A stretch of 64,000 nucleotides of DNA from Entoloma clypeatum (Eukaryota > Basidiomycota > Agaricomycetes > Agaricales > Entolomataceae), in NCBI GenBank assembly GCA_963565915.1, contig OY751489.1:3224001-3288000 (forward strand), given 5' to 3'. Positions 1 to 10,255 of the stretch are shown one piece after another. Position numbers and translations under genes: made by a program. Numbering within the stretch: position 1 is the first letter of the stretch; the number at the start of each line of letters is the position of its first letter. The notes under the pieces were generated by a model. It was given only the letters and a program-made list of their open reading frames with translations, ran no database searches and was not told the DNA's origin.

Positions 1-1081
1 CTTATCCTCGAGTACTTGTTTAGTTCCAAGTGAAACTCGGAGTTGTACGAGTACATTCCCACAGATGACTTGGACTCATGAGTATAGAACCCGTGAGTAT
101 ACAAGTACTCGTTGATCCGTGAGTCAACTCAAGTACTCACAAGTACCTGTACGAGTACCTGTGCATATCACAAAAAAGGCTTCGAAAAGTTAACATAATG
201 TCCTTGTTAGTACAGCTCAGGTATTCTAGTTGGTAGCAACCTCAGTAATTCAAGAATGTGGCGGCAGCAGGCGATGAAGTACAAGATGGAAGGGCAGAGG
301 TGCCCGTGAGATCAGCTCCAGATGTCGCTGGGTTGTCTTGATCAGATGACTCGCCCTGCTGAATGTGTTGGTGTTTTTGTCGGCGTGCCATGGTTTCTTG
401 CCGCCATCTGATGAATATAATAGCTGGTTTTTATATCTTTTCAGTAGCCTGTATTTGGAAAGTGGGAAAAGCTCACCGCCCACTAATATTTGCTATGGTA
501 GTTCGAACGTGGCTAGCCAGAGCATGGTCGATAATCTAAGACTGAAAGTTCATCAGATCCAAGCAAAGGAAAAATTGATAAGAGGGGATACATGCATGGT
601 GATAGGGATCTCCTGTAGCCTCATCAGAAAATCATAGGATCGGTTGGGTTGTTAGCAGTCGTTCATGCGTTTGTGGAGAGGGGAGGCAAGTCGAGAGAAC
701 AGGCGCCTGATGTCACGGAGTTTCAATAATAATGACACATGACCTTGTTGATTTGGCACTTGGTCACTGGGCGTTGATTCTGTATCGCGCGCATTCTGGC
801 AACTCAATCTCTGCATGTTCGCAGTCTCTTTCCTCACTCGCGGATCGTTCTTGTCAACTCCTTTCAACTATCAACATGATCAAGTGCCGCTCACCGCATC
901 CTCGCAATTGGCTCATATGCAACACATTGGAAATTTGGCAACGTGTTCCGATTTCAAATCAGACAGTGAGGATCTGTGCTGTCTTATCATGCTCTCTTTC
1001 TTTCATACTACCTTACAGAGTGTATTCAAGTTATGCGTGGTTCGGTGTTTTGGGAGATCGGGACATATCCGCCAGATGCAA
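1..1081. other. Unclassified region, GAGTAC-rich start
   Basis: No gene recognised. The first 180 bases are dense in GAGTAC/GTACTC words, and a similar cluster recurs at about 1940-2095, so both could be subterminal repeats of one old element. Short ORFs on both strands resemble no family I know and show no splice-supported extension. Confidence 0.3.
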
Positions 1082-1083
1082 TT

Positions 1084-1437
1084 GAGGCATATCAATGCAA
1101 GGACTCGGATAGTCGGAGTGAGTCACTGGTTATCTACGACCCATGCATGCTGCACTAGCCCCACGTTGCGCTACAGATAACCCTTTGTGGCCATGGGAGG
1201 TCATATCAATGGAAAATCGAGGCATATCAAGAGGCATATCAATGCGAGGACTCGCATAGTCAGGGTGAGTCACTGGTTATCTATGACCCACACATGCTGC
1301 GCTAGCCCCACATTGTGCTACAGATAACCCTTTGGGGCCTTGGGAGGTCAGAACATATCCACGGTATGCAAGGTGAGTCACTCGTTGTTTATGCCCCATG
1401 CGTGCTGCATTGACCTCAACCTGTGTTACAGATTGGA
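1084..1437 (+). repeat. Three tandem intron-like modules
   Basis: A unit beginning GAGGCATATCAATGC occurs at 1084 and 1231, with a partial third unit ending near 1437. Each unit contains a 58-59 bp block that starts GTGAGTCACT and ends CTACAG or TTACAG (1119-1176, 1265-1323, 1373-1431), with CTAGC or TTGAC where a branch point would lie. Size and ends match basidiomycete spliceosomal introns. The sequence between blocks has no convincing exon reading frame, so this may equally be a plain tandem duplication. Confidence 0.5.
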
Positions 1438-2137
1438 TTTCTACCTCCGAAGCGGCACTGTGGAGCGACCCCTCCATGCGTTCTGAACTATAACGCCCAC
1501 GGCATCATCCCCACATGATAATGGGCAGAAAGACGACCATTGATATTGTTCCATGCCTCTCACCCGTTGTCGAGGAGCAAGCCATCTTACAAAACATGCC
1601 CATCATACATGACAACTCAGCGGCGAACCAGAAGATGCGCGAGGTGATGGGTTCAATGCTTCTGAAGGTCAATATTCATTTCTCAGATGTACGACGGTGT
1701 TTTTAATCATTAATTTCGCAGATGAACAGTGAACCACAACCACAACAAATTTGCACCTCAAATTGCACCTCACATGTACAAAATTTGTTGGTAAGGTACA
1801 ACTGCATTCTCTGTACACCATCTCTAATTGTTTTCAGTCACAGCATGTTCTTCAAGTTGTAACGAAATTAGATCTCACTGATAGTCAATAGTGGGAGTGT
1901 ACTACGAGATTGAGACCTACATCTATGTATTGCAATTGACACTGGCGAGTACCTGCCCGAGTATGGGTACATCATTGAACTTGAACTCGGATCCGTGCGA
2001 GTACTAACCTGCCAATGATGTTGACCTGCGAGTCAATGTACTCACAGGTATTCTCACGGCTCTACTTACGGTTACCTGCGGGTAACCTGGACTTGTGCCA
2101 TGCCTTAGGCATATCTTCTGACCTGATATTTTGTGAA
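1438..2137. other. Unclassified intergenic region
   Basis: No recognisable gene. A 63-codon ORF at 1515-1706 has no known domain. About 1940-2095 is again GAGTAC-rich. Confidence 0.3.
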
Positions 2138-2416
2138 GGTGCCGGTCAATAATATATTGGGTATATCTCAGTGACCAGTGGATGGATTTGGATGGCCCAG
2201 GGTGTCATAACCATGCAATTCATACATCCAACACATCTGACGACTCCGACGATTTATCCGATCCAACATCCGACGATAATAGTACTTATTGACATCTCTA
2301 CTAGTTAACATTCTAATCATGCTGACAAGTAGACACCTTGATGTTCATTTCGCATTTGCTCCTCTCCATACTCCGATTGCTCCAATGAGTAACTCCGACA
2401 TCCGCACCCTACCTAT

Positions 2417-2726
2417 TGTTGAAACTTTTCCCATCATGTAGATTAGATTAGATTAGATTACATCACGTGACCTTTACACATCTTCATTACATACTTGTTT
2501 GGTTGGTACAAACAGTAGTACGGTATATAAGACCAGGAAACTGTCAATATCAACAAGTTGTCTCTTGACTCTTAACCAGCTCCATCGCTCTCACCAGCCT
2601 CAACCGCCCTCACTAGCCTTACCCCCTCCAAACCATGTAAGTGACCATAGCGGTATCGTAGAGTACTTCCACTGTAGCTATGTTGCTCAGTACACCTGTG
2701 GCTAGCGCCCAGGTGGAACTTCAACA
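2417..2726 (+). repeat. Copia 5' LTR
   Basis: A 310-bp LTR with TGTTGAA...CAACA ends. It contains a GATTA microsatellite near its start and a possible TATA box (gtatataag near 2522). It differs from the 3' LTR (7654-7963) at two sites: a TG/CG pair and one C/T change. Small ORFs inside it are not genes. Confidence 0.93.
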
Positions 2727-2740
2727 GGTTATGGGCCCCG
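2727..2740 (+). promoter_or_regulatory. Primer binding site, initiator-Met half-tRNA type
   Basis: The sequence directly after the 5' LTR reads ggttatgggcccc. Its reverse complement contains GGGCCCATAACC, the anticodon stem-loop of eukaryotic initiator tRNA-Met (anticodon CAT), rather than a tRNA 3' end. Drosophila copia is primed this way by a half-tRNA fragment. Confidence 0.7.
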
Positions 2741-3088
2741 GATAGCAGAGGGACTTGGGAAACGCTGGCAACAGCGAGTACCTGCCCACTCTACCCTGGT
2801 TGGCAAAGAACCGATCGAAAGATCTAGGTTCTGAGTCTTACTTCTTCACACATGAACCTGGGAACGTCATTACGACAAGTACCTGTCATGAAGCGTCCCT
2901 AAGGGGATTGACTTAGTACACATCATGTGGAAACGTTGATCGCACCTTATACGTTTCTGACATATAAAGGGTTTTCCTGTGACTGCTATTCCTGAAAGGA
3001 ATATGTCATAAGGAATCATTTAATTGTTTTCTTGAATCATATTCATAACACATCACTGATTGGGAACCCTTTCTTAGATTCATTAAAA

Positions 3089-4642
3089 ATGTCTACCTCT
3101 CGCTCTGCCCTTGACATCATCACCCCCTTCGACGGTATCGACTACCAGAGCTGGGCCGAAAAGATGAAGTCTTACCTCCTCCATCAAGGAGTCTGGCGCA
3201 TCGTCTCTGGCGACATCACTCGTCCCGTGATCGCTGACTTCACCACCACGGTCTCCACCCCTGGGGCTACTGCTGCTGCTCCCCCTGTGCTGACTACCAC
3301 GATCGACCAGCCCAGCTTCCGTAAGGAAGAAAAAGCCTGGATCAGGGACGACGACGTAGCCCTCGGGGCGATACGCCTGAAGGTCTCTGAGGTGATCAGA
3401 CGCCACATCAAGGACAGCACCTCGGCACTTGATGCGTGGAAATTGCTGAAAGATAACTACTCCAAGGTATCCCCGGCTGTCATCTTCGGCGATTTCAAGA
3501 CCGCCGCCACCTTCAAGCTGTCAGGACGCGACCCCGTGCCTGAAATCGAACGCCTGGGGTCTCTTTTCGCTCGGCTCGCCGATTCGAACTTTGTCGTCCC
3601 CGATCTGATGCAGGCAATGATCCTCGCCAATGCAATTCCCGACGCCTGGTCATCACTCTCCACCGCCCTTTTCCAGGTCTACGACGCCGACGATTTCACC
3701 TACAAAGCCGTCGCCGAGAGCATCATCTCGGAATACAGGCACAAGTATTCGGTCGGGTCTACTCGTGCGTCCAATGAGCAGGCCCGGAAAATTTCCGGGA
3801 CAAAACGAAAGGGGTAGGACCCCAAATGGGAAAAGCAGCAAAAGCCGAGTACCTCGCAGAACGACGCTGACGAGCAGCCTAACTCGACCGACCATAGTAC
3901 CGCTTCTGAAAAGAAGAAGGGAAAAGGACGCTGGCGCAATCAGAAGAAAAGCGCCAACACTGCGGACAACGCATCCGAACATGTGGAGGAAACAGTTGAG
4001 TTTGTTGCTCCCGCCATCCACTTCCCCCCTCTTCCGACACCGTCCTTCACAACCGTCACTGGGCGCGGAAAAACGATGAGTACCGCCCAGCCAGACTCTC
4101 AAAGAATGCAGTCGCTCCTTCAGCGAATGAACCCCCCTCCGTCACAGTACACCGGGCTTCCTTCTGGAAAACCATCCGTGTGGAAAAAGAACGACCATGT
4201 CCGCAAACTCGCGCGCGGCATTGGTGCTCGCCCCTCAGGATCGAATCTTCGTATCCTAGATACCATCATTCCTGACATCGACGAAAGGCCGGCTAAACAG
4301 CGTCGCGTAGCCCCGTCGATAGAAGAATCGCTGAAGATGATGGACATAGACCATCAAAGCGAGCGGATGGGGCCGGAACAATTTGAAGATGGGCTGATTG
4401 AACTTGACGGTTCGTCATCTCCCTCTCCTAAATCTGACCAATTAAGGAAAGCTAATAACACCTCCTTTCAGACGTGTAAAATATTAGCTAGTACTAGTGC
4501 AGAATGTATGGATCATATTGACAGCGATCTATATAAAAAATATACAGAGCACTTTGCGTCATGCACACACTGTAAGGAGAAAGAACGCGCACAATGGATC
4601 TTAGACTCGTTACAAAGTAGACGGAATGCGTGGAGAAATTAA
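3089..4642 (+). pseudogene. gag: Copia gag with in-frame TAG
   Basis: The frame stays open from 3032 to 4642 apart from one TAG at 3815-3817. I prefer the Met at 3089 (MSTSRS) over the upstream Met at 3032. The first part has the look of a UBN2/retrotran-gag capsid domain, with a WAEKMKSYL-like start and a helical core. The part after the TAG is basic and then acidic linker. I see no clear CCHC zinc knuckle. The frame ends shortly after a WILDS motif (4595-4609) that looks like the first half of the protease active site WxLDSGA, the rest of protease being deleted. The TAG could be a nonsense mutation or a leaky stop; the other lesions make mutation likelier. Confidence 0.75.
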
Positions 4643-5387
4643 CATCTCCAAAGGACAGAACAAAATACAGTTCTCGCCTCACATTCTCGGACAAACCATT
4701 TATTGGTTAGACACTGAAATATGCTATGACCAAATCCACGCGATCTCTAGCGAAATCACTGTTGAAACCTGGCATAAACGCCTTGGCCACCCAAATGACC
4801 AGGCGCTCAATAAAATTCCCACCAGTACCAAAGGAGTACCCAGGACGTTAGTACGTGAGAAATCACAGGAAAGCTGCACGGGGTGCCTAAAAGGGAAAAT
4901 GCCGAATCAATCTTATCCCAACTCGATGACAAGGGCTGTTAAACCCTTTGATTTAATCCATTCGGATTTGAAACAGATATCCACGGCATCATACCATAAG
5001 TACAAATATTTCCTTACCTTTTTGGACGATTTTTCTTCCCATGTCTGGGTCATCTTGCTTAGGAAAAAGTCAGGCGCCATCACGGCGCTGAAACAATTCC
5101 TTGCGATGATCCAGAATCAATTCGCCGCCACCCCTAAAAAATGGCGGGTTGATGGAGGTGGAGAATTTGACGAATACAAGGATGTACTTGCCGATCATGG
5201 AATTCTGATTGACGTCACACTCCCATATCAGCATCAGCAGAATGGTAGAGCAGAACGGATAAATCGAACTCTGTGGGGAAAAATCTCAGGCATTACGCTT
5301 CGACGCATGCTTACCACCTATGTGGTGGGAATTCTGCCTGGAACATGCAGCATTTCTCTACAACAGAACCCCCATGCAGCGTCTTGA
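4626..5387 (+). pseudogene. Copia integrase fragment
   Basis: Contains the GAG_pre-integrase zinc region (WHKRLGH near 4770, followed by a CTGC pair) and a retroviral-type integrase core. The catalytic triad is visible: Asp at 4965 in HSDLK, Asp at 5151 in RVDGGGEF and Glu at 5253 in NGRAERIN, with the last two about 34 residues apart. The frame differs from gag because of the protease deletion near 4610. A second frameshift around 5305-5320 moves the integrase C-terminal part into the next ORF, where WWEFCLEHAAFLYNRTP continues the domain. Confidence 0.85.
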
Positions 5388-7578
5388 ATGGAAAACCCCT
5401 TACTTCAGGGTGACCAATGAGATCCCCGACATGTCCAGCATCAGAGTATTTGGATGTCAGGCATATGTATATATCCCAAAGGAGAAACGTAGGAACTCCC
5501 TGGAATCAAGATCCCGATTGATGATTTATCTCGGATCGAAACCAGGGGTCAAAGGATACCGCTTCATGGATCCTGAGACCAACACGATTTTCATGGGCGG
5601 GAAAGCTATCTTTGATGAAAGCAAGTACCCTAGATGCCACATCGACCCGTTGCCAGAAAACCACCCAGAAATGGAAGACCCAGAGCCGGCTGATGAGTTT
5701 GAGGATCTCATTCCCGGCAGCAATGACGACGATAGTCACAACGAAACACCTCATGACCCAGTTCCCATTGAACAGGATCAACCTGAATCAGACAACGAAC
5801 TGCCTGCCAGTGAGCCTGATGACGAACCGCGAGTACCCACTCCAGAACCCGAGCAAGTACCAGATCGACCGATCAGGGAACGACGAGTTCGGAAGATGCC
5901 AGGAAGCATCTATGGGGAAGACACTCCAGCGTCTGATCTTGAAAAATTAGATCGAAGACGGAGATTGGGCGGTCAAACGGCATGGATGAATGACCTCCTG
6001 ATGGAGGCAATATCAGTCCAAGTTGGCATCGTTGAAATGTCCCATAAAGACATATACCCTCTTCCAAATAAAGAAGACTGGTATGCGGCTGAACGTAAAG
6101 AGCTAGACATGCTCAAACGCCGCGGGGTGATCACGGAGCTAGTACCCCTGCCTGCAGGGAGGAAAGCTCTAAGGAACAAATGGGTTTATAACGAAAAGTC
6201 CGACGGGCGCCTGAAAGCTCGCCTTGTCGCAAAAGGCTTTTCACAGGTAGAAGGGATCGACTTTGATCAAATCTTCTCACCAGTCGTAAGATATGAAACT
6301 GTCCGACTAATACTGGCATTGACAGCCCTTGAAGGGTGGTTCATGACACTTTTGGACGTCTCATCAGCCTTCCTCTATGGAACGCTCCGTGAAGTCATTT
6401 ACATGCGACAGCCTGAGGGCTACATAGTAAAAGGGAAAGAACACCTCGTGTACCAACTATTCAAAGCTCTATATGGACTTAAGCAGGCCGCATTAGCCTG
6501 GTGGAGGGAACTTGATTCCTCCATGAAAAAGCTCGGCTTTGTCCGGCTTCACTCCGATGCGGGAGTGTTCATTCACAAAAGTACCAACGGGGAAATTGTA
6601 ATCGCCGTCATCTATGTCGACGACTCTGCTTTTCTCGGCACAAACCGGGAATATACGCTAGAGAAAAAGAAGGCCTTCATGACCACATGGGAATGTAGGG
6701 ACCTAGGGCACCTTGTGCCTGATGGGGAACCGAAAGAATTTCTCTCTATCCAAATAAGGCAACACGGGAAACGTATCTTCATCAATCAAGTACCTTACCT
6801 TGAGAAAATACTCGAACGAATGGGGATGAGCGAATCTAACGCCACCCATACCCCACTTCCTACGGGCTACAAACCCATGATGTCCGAAGATGAACCCAAT
6901 GCAGAACTTCGATCAAAGTACCAATCCGTCATCGGATCACTTCTATATCTAATGATTGGAACAAGGCCAGACATCTGTTTTGCCGTGATTAAAATGTCGC
7001 AGTTTTCCGCAAATCCCACCAAACGCCATTTAGAAGTGGCTAGGGATATTTGCAGGTATCTGAAGGCGACAAAAAATTACGCAACCATGTATGATGGCGA
7101 CTCAGGGAAAGGAATCTATGCATTCACAGACTCCGACTGGGCGTCAGATGAAAACACGAGGAGGTCCACCACCGGCTTCTTCATATCACTGGCGTCTGGA
7201 GCAGTGACATGGGTATCATCGGCGCAAAAGACCATCGCCCTCTCTTCCACAGAAGCAGAGTATATGGCGTTATCAGACTGCAGTCGCGCAGCAACATGGC
7301 TGAGAAGCATGCTTGCCGAACTTGGAATGCAGATCGGATCAGTCCCGATCTATGGAGATAACAATGGCTCCGTCTTTATCGCATCCAACCCTGTAACTGA
7401 AAAGCGGTCCAAGCACATTGACGTGCGATTCCACTTCGTCAGAGAAAAAGTCTCCGAAGGCATCATTACGGTCGAATTCATCGAAGGAGTGAATAACCCT
7501 GCAGACCTTTTAACTAAGAATCTGGGAAAAATCCTCTTTTCCAAGTTTATCCTGTACTTCGGATTGATAAAAAACTAG
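5320..7578 (+). CDS. Copia reverse transcriptase / RNase H
   Basis: An open frame of 752 codons. It starts with the integrase C-terminal stretch, then an acidic and proline-rich linker, then an RVT_2 reverse transcriptase (KARLVAKGFSQ, LDVSSAFLYG, catalytic YVDD near 6613), then copia-type RNase H (TDSDWASD near 7128, LSSTEAEYMA, KHIDVRFHFVRE). It ends TKNLGKILF just before the 3' LTR. No internal lesion is visible. In an intact element this would be the C-terminal part of a single Gag-Pol; here it lacks its own N-terminal context, so independent expression is doubtful. Confidence 0.9.
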   Translation: MWWEFCLEHAAFLYNRTPMQRLEWKTPYFRVTNEIPDMSSIRVFGCQAYVYIPKEKRRNSLESRSRLMIYLGSKPGVKGYRFMDPETNTIFMGGKAIFDESKYPRCHIDPLPENHPEMEDPEPADEFEDLIPGSNDDDSHNETPHDPVPIEQDQPESDNELPASEPDDEPRVPTPEPEQVPDRPIRERRVRKMPGSIYGEDTPASDLEKLDRRRRLGGQTAWMNDLLMEAISVQVGIVEMSHKDIYPLPNKEDWYAAERKELDMLKRRGVITELVPLPAGRKALRNKWVYNEKSDGRLKARLVAKGFSQVEGIDFDQIFSPVVRYETVRLILALTALEGWFMTLLDVSSAFLYGTLREVIYMRQPEGYIVKGKEHLVYQLFKALYGLKQAALAWWRELDSSMKKLGFVRLHSDAGVFIHKSTNGEIVIAVIYVDDSAFLGTNREYTLEKKKAFMTTWECRDLGHLVPDGEPKEFLSIQIRQHGKRIFINQVPYLEKILERMGMSESNATHTPLPTGYKPMMSEDEPNAELRSKYQSVIGSLLYLMIGTRPDICFAVIKMSQFSANPTKRHLEVARDICRYLKATKNYATMYDGDSGKGIYAFTDSDWASDENTRRSTTGFFISLASGAVTWVSSAQKTIALSSTEAEYMALSDCSRAATWLRSMLAELGMQIGSVPIYGDNNGSVFIASNPVTEKRSKHIDVRFHFVREKVSEGIITVEFIEGVNNPADLLTKNLGKILFSKFILYFGLIKN

Positions 7579-7653
7579 GCGAAACAAAGTACCTATATAT
7601 ATATGTGGGAAAAAGTAAGATGTATTTAGAAGTATGTACTAAATATGGGGGGG

Positions 7654-7963
7654 TGTTGAAACTTTTCCCATCACGTAGATTAGATTAGATTAGATTACAT
7701 CACGTGACCTTTACACATCTTCATTACATACTTGTTTGGTTGGTACAAACAGTAGTACGGTATATAAGACCAGGAAACTGTCAATATCAACAAGTTGTCT
7801 CTTGACTCTTAACCAGCTCCATCGCTCTCACCAGCCTCAACCGCTCTCACTAGCCTTACCCCCTCCAAACCATGTAAGTGACCATAGCGGTATCGTAGAG
7901 TACTTCCACTGTAGCTATGTTGCTCAGTACACCTGTGGCTAGCGCCCAGGTGGAACTTCAACA
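7654..7963 (+). repeat. Copia 3' LTR
   Basis: A 310-bp LTR, 308 of 310 bases identical to the 5' LTR. A short polypurine run (atggggggg, to 7653) directly precedes it and would prime plus-strand synthesis. It is followed by target duplication cctat. Confidence 0.93.
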
Positions 7964-8499
7964 CCTATAGTAGTTACCAACCCACTTCTGGTTTACTATG
8001 AGTAGTATGAATTCTGTCATAGTTCCTCAGTTCGAATATTATACGTCACTATACGCTGCCATGTGTTCCACCAATCTATTTCTTTGCCTTTCGTCCTCAT
8101 TCTCCTCACATCACCACCTCTGCACATCCGCTCTGCACATCCACTCCTCTCAACCTCCAACATCAGCCAATCCGAAATCTAGGACCACGTCAAAGAATGG
8201 GGTGCAACACATCAGTTGAAGCCAGGTACTTTCTGCAAGACATCGGACTTGTCGCATCCATTCATCCGCTACTCCGCTCCAACTCTCTGATGTCATCCGA
8301 TGTTTTCCGATGTTGAGAAATATGCTATGTGACACAGGGCTTGTTTCAAAGCTGGTCCACTGGACATTGACTGGCACCATGACTACTGACTGTGCAATAT
8401 CTGCCAATTGTGGGCTGTCCTTTGCCATTTCTCCTCACCAGTGGGTCATTTCTTTGCTGGCACTTGTGTATCAACAAATGTACTGGTCCATGAAAATTC

Positions 8500-9035
8500 C
8501 AGGTGCCGGTTATGATGCCAGTGAATGTGAGATGGACCAGCTTCAAAACAAGCCATGGGTCATCCAAATCCATGCACTGTAAGGGCAACCTTACGATCCA
8601 AGACTCGAACTCAGATACTTGCAAGGGAGATCCGAAGTTTAGATTGAGCAGTCTGATAAGTAATACAACACATACCTTGCAAGGGAGATCCGAAGAGAAA
8701 GTTCTAAGGATTTCCCGGCAAGCTAGCTAGATAAATAGTAAAATGAGATATGAAATAAGAGATAAAATGAGACGCATGAATGATGAGCAATGATTGGGAG
8801 TAGGGATGGGGGATGAATGGAAACAAGATGAATGATAGTACCTGTGATCCAACGTGCGGAGTAGCGGATGGGCATGGAGTCGTCGGATGCGGAGAGGCGG
8901 ATAAGATGTCGGAGATGGTGGTGGAATAGAAAGGACAGGAAGAAAGGAAAGGAAAAGTGAAAAGTGAGAGTGGTTGCCCTTACATGCACAGGTTACTGAG
9001 GTGTACCCCATATATTATTGACTGGTACTTTTGTG
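8500..9035 (+). mobile_element. MITE F2, split by E1
   Basis: Second copy of the small F repeat, starting ggtgccgg and resuming after E1 as tgcacaggttactgag through ttgactggtac. The split shows E1 is the younger insertion. No coding capacity. Confidence 0.5.
8578..8984. mobile_element. E1, solo LTR-like element
   Basis: A 407-bp unit starting TGTAAGGGC and ending GCCCTTACA, flanked by 5-bp duplication tgcac (8573-8577, 8985-8989). TG...CA ends and a 5-bp duplication fit a solo LTR. The 9-bp terminal inversion is longer than is usual for an LTR. It contains the motif ttgcaagggagatccgaag twice, as does the related E2 at 15096-16231. No ORF. Confidence 0.7.
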
Positions 9036-9436
9036 TTGCCCAATGTGCTGATGAATGTGTCAGAAAATATGCTGGTCCATCGAAATTGTAGGTGCCAGTC
9101 AGGCATTGCGATTCCTACAGATTTGGCTAGTGGGGCTATTTCAGGCTGATACTAGTGTCTACTAGCCTGAAATAGTTCAATAATCTAGGTCAGATCAATC
9201 ACTAGGGCAGTGTCAAGATGATGCCAACATGTTGCCAAGAGACCAAAGACTATGATTTTTTCTTGTTCTCAATGGTATTGGGCTTACTTTTGTAATCATT
9301 ATGTACATCATCTGTAATGTATTCTAGCACTTTCATAATGAATGAATAACTAATCAACTTTTTGGGCTAGTTGGACTTGTTATCTAGTGACGAGCAAAAT
9401 AGCTCCAAATAGATCAATAGCTTTTTGTGGAAATGC
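9036..9436. other. Unclassified, no gene
   Basis: AT-rich non-coding sequence between two F copies. I see no gene or terminal repeat. Confidence 0.3.
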
Positions 9437-9548
9437 TGATGGGGTGCTGGTCAATGTCTGGTGGACTGGCTTCGAAACAAGCCCTGGGGCATTCAAATCT
9501 ATGCACAGGTCACTGAGATATACCCACAATATTGTTGACCAGCACTTT
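9437..9548 (+). mobile_element. MITE F3
   Basis: The uninterrupted F copy, about 112 bp, bounded by GTGCTGGTCAA and its reverse complement TTGACCAGCAC. It shares the phrases cgaaacaagcc and ggtcactgagatatacccac with the interrupted copies F1 and F2. Confidence 0.5.
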
Positions 9549-9598
9549 TGTGCCACCCAATGGGCCAATGGATGTGGCAGGAAACTGGTCTGAGACTA

Positions 9599-10134
9599 GT
9601 GTTCAAGGGTTCAGTCCAGTCCGGTTTTTTGACCAAAAAATTGATGAACTGGAGACTGGCAGTTCATTTCTTTTTCTCAAAGTCTGAAAAAAACTGGACT
9701 GGACTGGTAAAGACTGGTTTAAACCAGTTTAAACTGGTAAAATCCTCAACCATTTTTAAACCTATCAAAACCCTGTTTTTTCAATCAAAAACTCGAAAAT
9801 ATACTCATTTTGTTATCAATAACATGTTTCTCAAGCATTTTGGATATAAACTCTTGTAAAAATGATTGAAAACTGTATAAAAGAATATTTTTGCCCATAA
9901 AAGTACAGTTTTTGAATGAATATATGGTCAAAAACTGGAACCAGTTCATATTTTTCAGACCCAAAACTAGAACTGGGGGTGGACCAGTTCAATTTTTTTT
10001 CCAAATTTGGACAAACTGGAGACTGGTTGAGCTCAAAATCAGTGAGACCTGAACTGCCAGTTCAGGTCTTCTCCAGTCCAGTCCAGTCCAGTTCAGGTTC
10101 ATTTTCCAGTTCATAAGACTGAACCCTCAAACAC
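9599..10134. mobile_element. MITE T1a (TA target site)
   Basis: A 536-bp element flanked by TA on both sides, with terminal inverted repeats beginning GTGTTCAAGGGTTCAGTC. The interior is built from subterminal copies of AGTCCAGT and ACTGGTTTAAACC. A near-identical 537-bp copy lies at 45265-45801 and a more diverged one at 37251-37659. It has no transposase. The TA duplication suggests mobilisation by a Tc1/mariner-like enzyme; that assignment is inference. Confidence 0.85.
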
Positions 10135-10255
10135 TATCTGAGACAATACATTGTATGTCTTCGCTGGACCATCTAAGATGTTACAATATAGATTGACTAC
10201 CTGTAGAACAATTTAGACTTGCTCTAGATCTCTGACTCATTAGATATGTGTCAGA

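Larger units (their letters stand above)
2417..7963 (+). mobile_element. Ty1/copia LTR retrotransposon
   Basis: A 5,547-bp element with 310-bp LTRs that differ at only two positions, so a recent insertion. The 5-bp target duplication cctat lies at 2412-2416 and 7964-7968. Domain order is Gag, then integrase, then reverse transcriptase/RNase H, which is diagnostic of copia. It is defective: a nonsense codon in gag, a deletion removing most of protease, and a frameshift between integrase and reverse transcriptase. The last ORF is intact. It sits inside the solo D LTR. Confidence 0.93.
2203..8334 (+). mobile_element. Solo LTR of gypsy family D, split by copia
   Basis: Diverged LTR similar to the reverse complement of the D LTRs at 52747-53289 and 59448-59990. 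It starts tgtcataacc and ends gtgaca, flanked by target duplications caggg at 2198-2202 and 8335-8339. The copia element is inserted within it; the remaining LTR pieces are 2203-2416 and 7969-8334. No internal region remains, as expected after LTR-LTR recombination. It is much more diverged from the D LTRs than they are from each other. Confidence 0.85.
2138..8381 (-). mobile_element. MITE F1, split by solo LTR D
   Basis: A small element of roughly 110-120 bp with inverted ends like GGTGCTGGTCAA. Its halves lie at about 2138-2202 and 8335-8381, separated by the solo family-D LTR and its target duplication caggg. Related copies F2 (8500-9035) and F3 (9437-9548) lie on the opposite strand. No coding capacity, so presumably non-autonomous. 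Confidence 0.55.

Noticed and set aside
2499..2705. Identical ORFs at 2499-2705 and 7736-7942
   Set aside because: Both lie inside the copia LTRs; their identity reflects LTR identity, not a gene.
2418..7963. Envelope-like or extra ORF in the copia element
   Set aside because: No open frame between the RNase H stop (7578) and the 3' LTR (7654), and none on the reverse strand beyond shadows.
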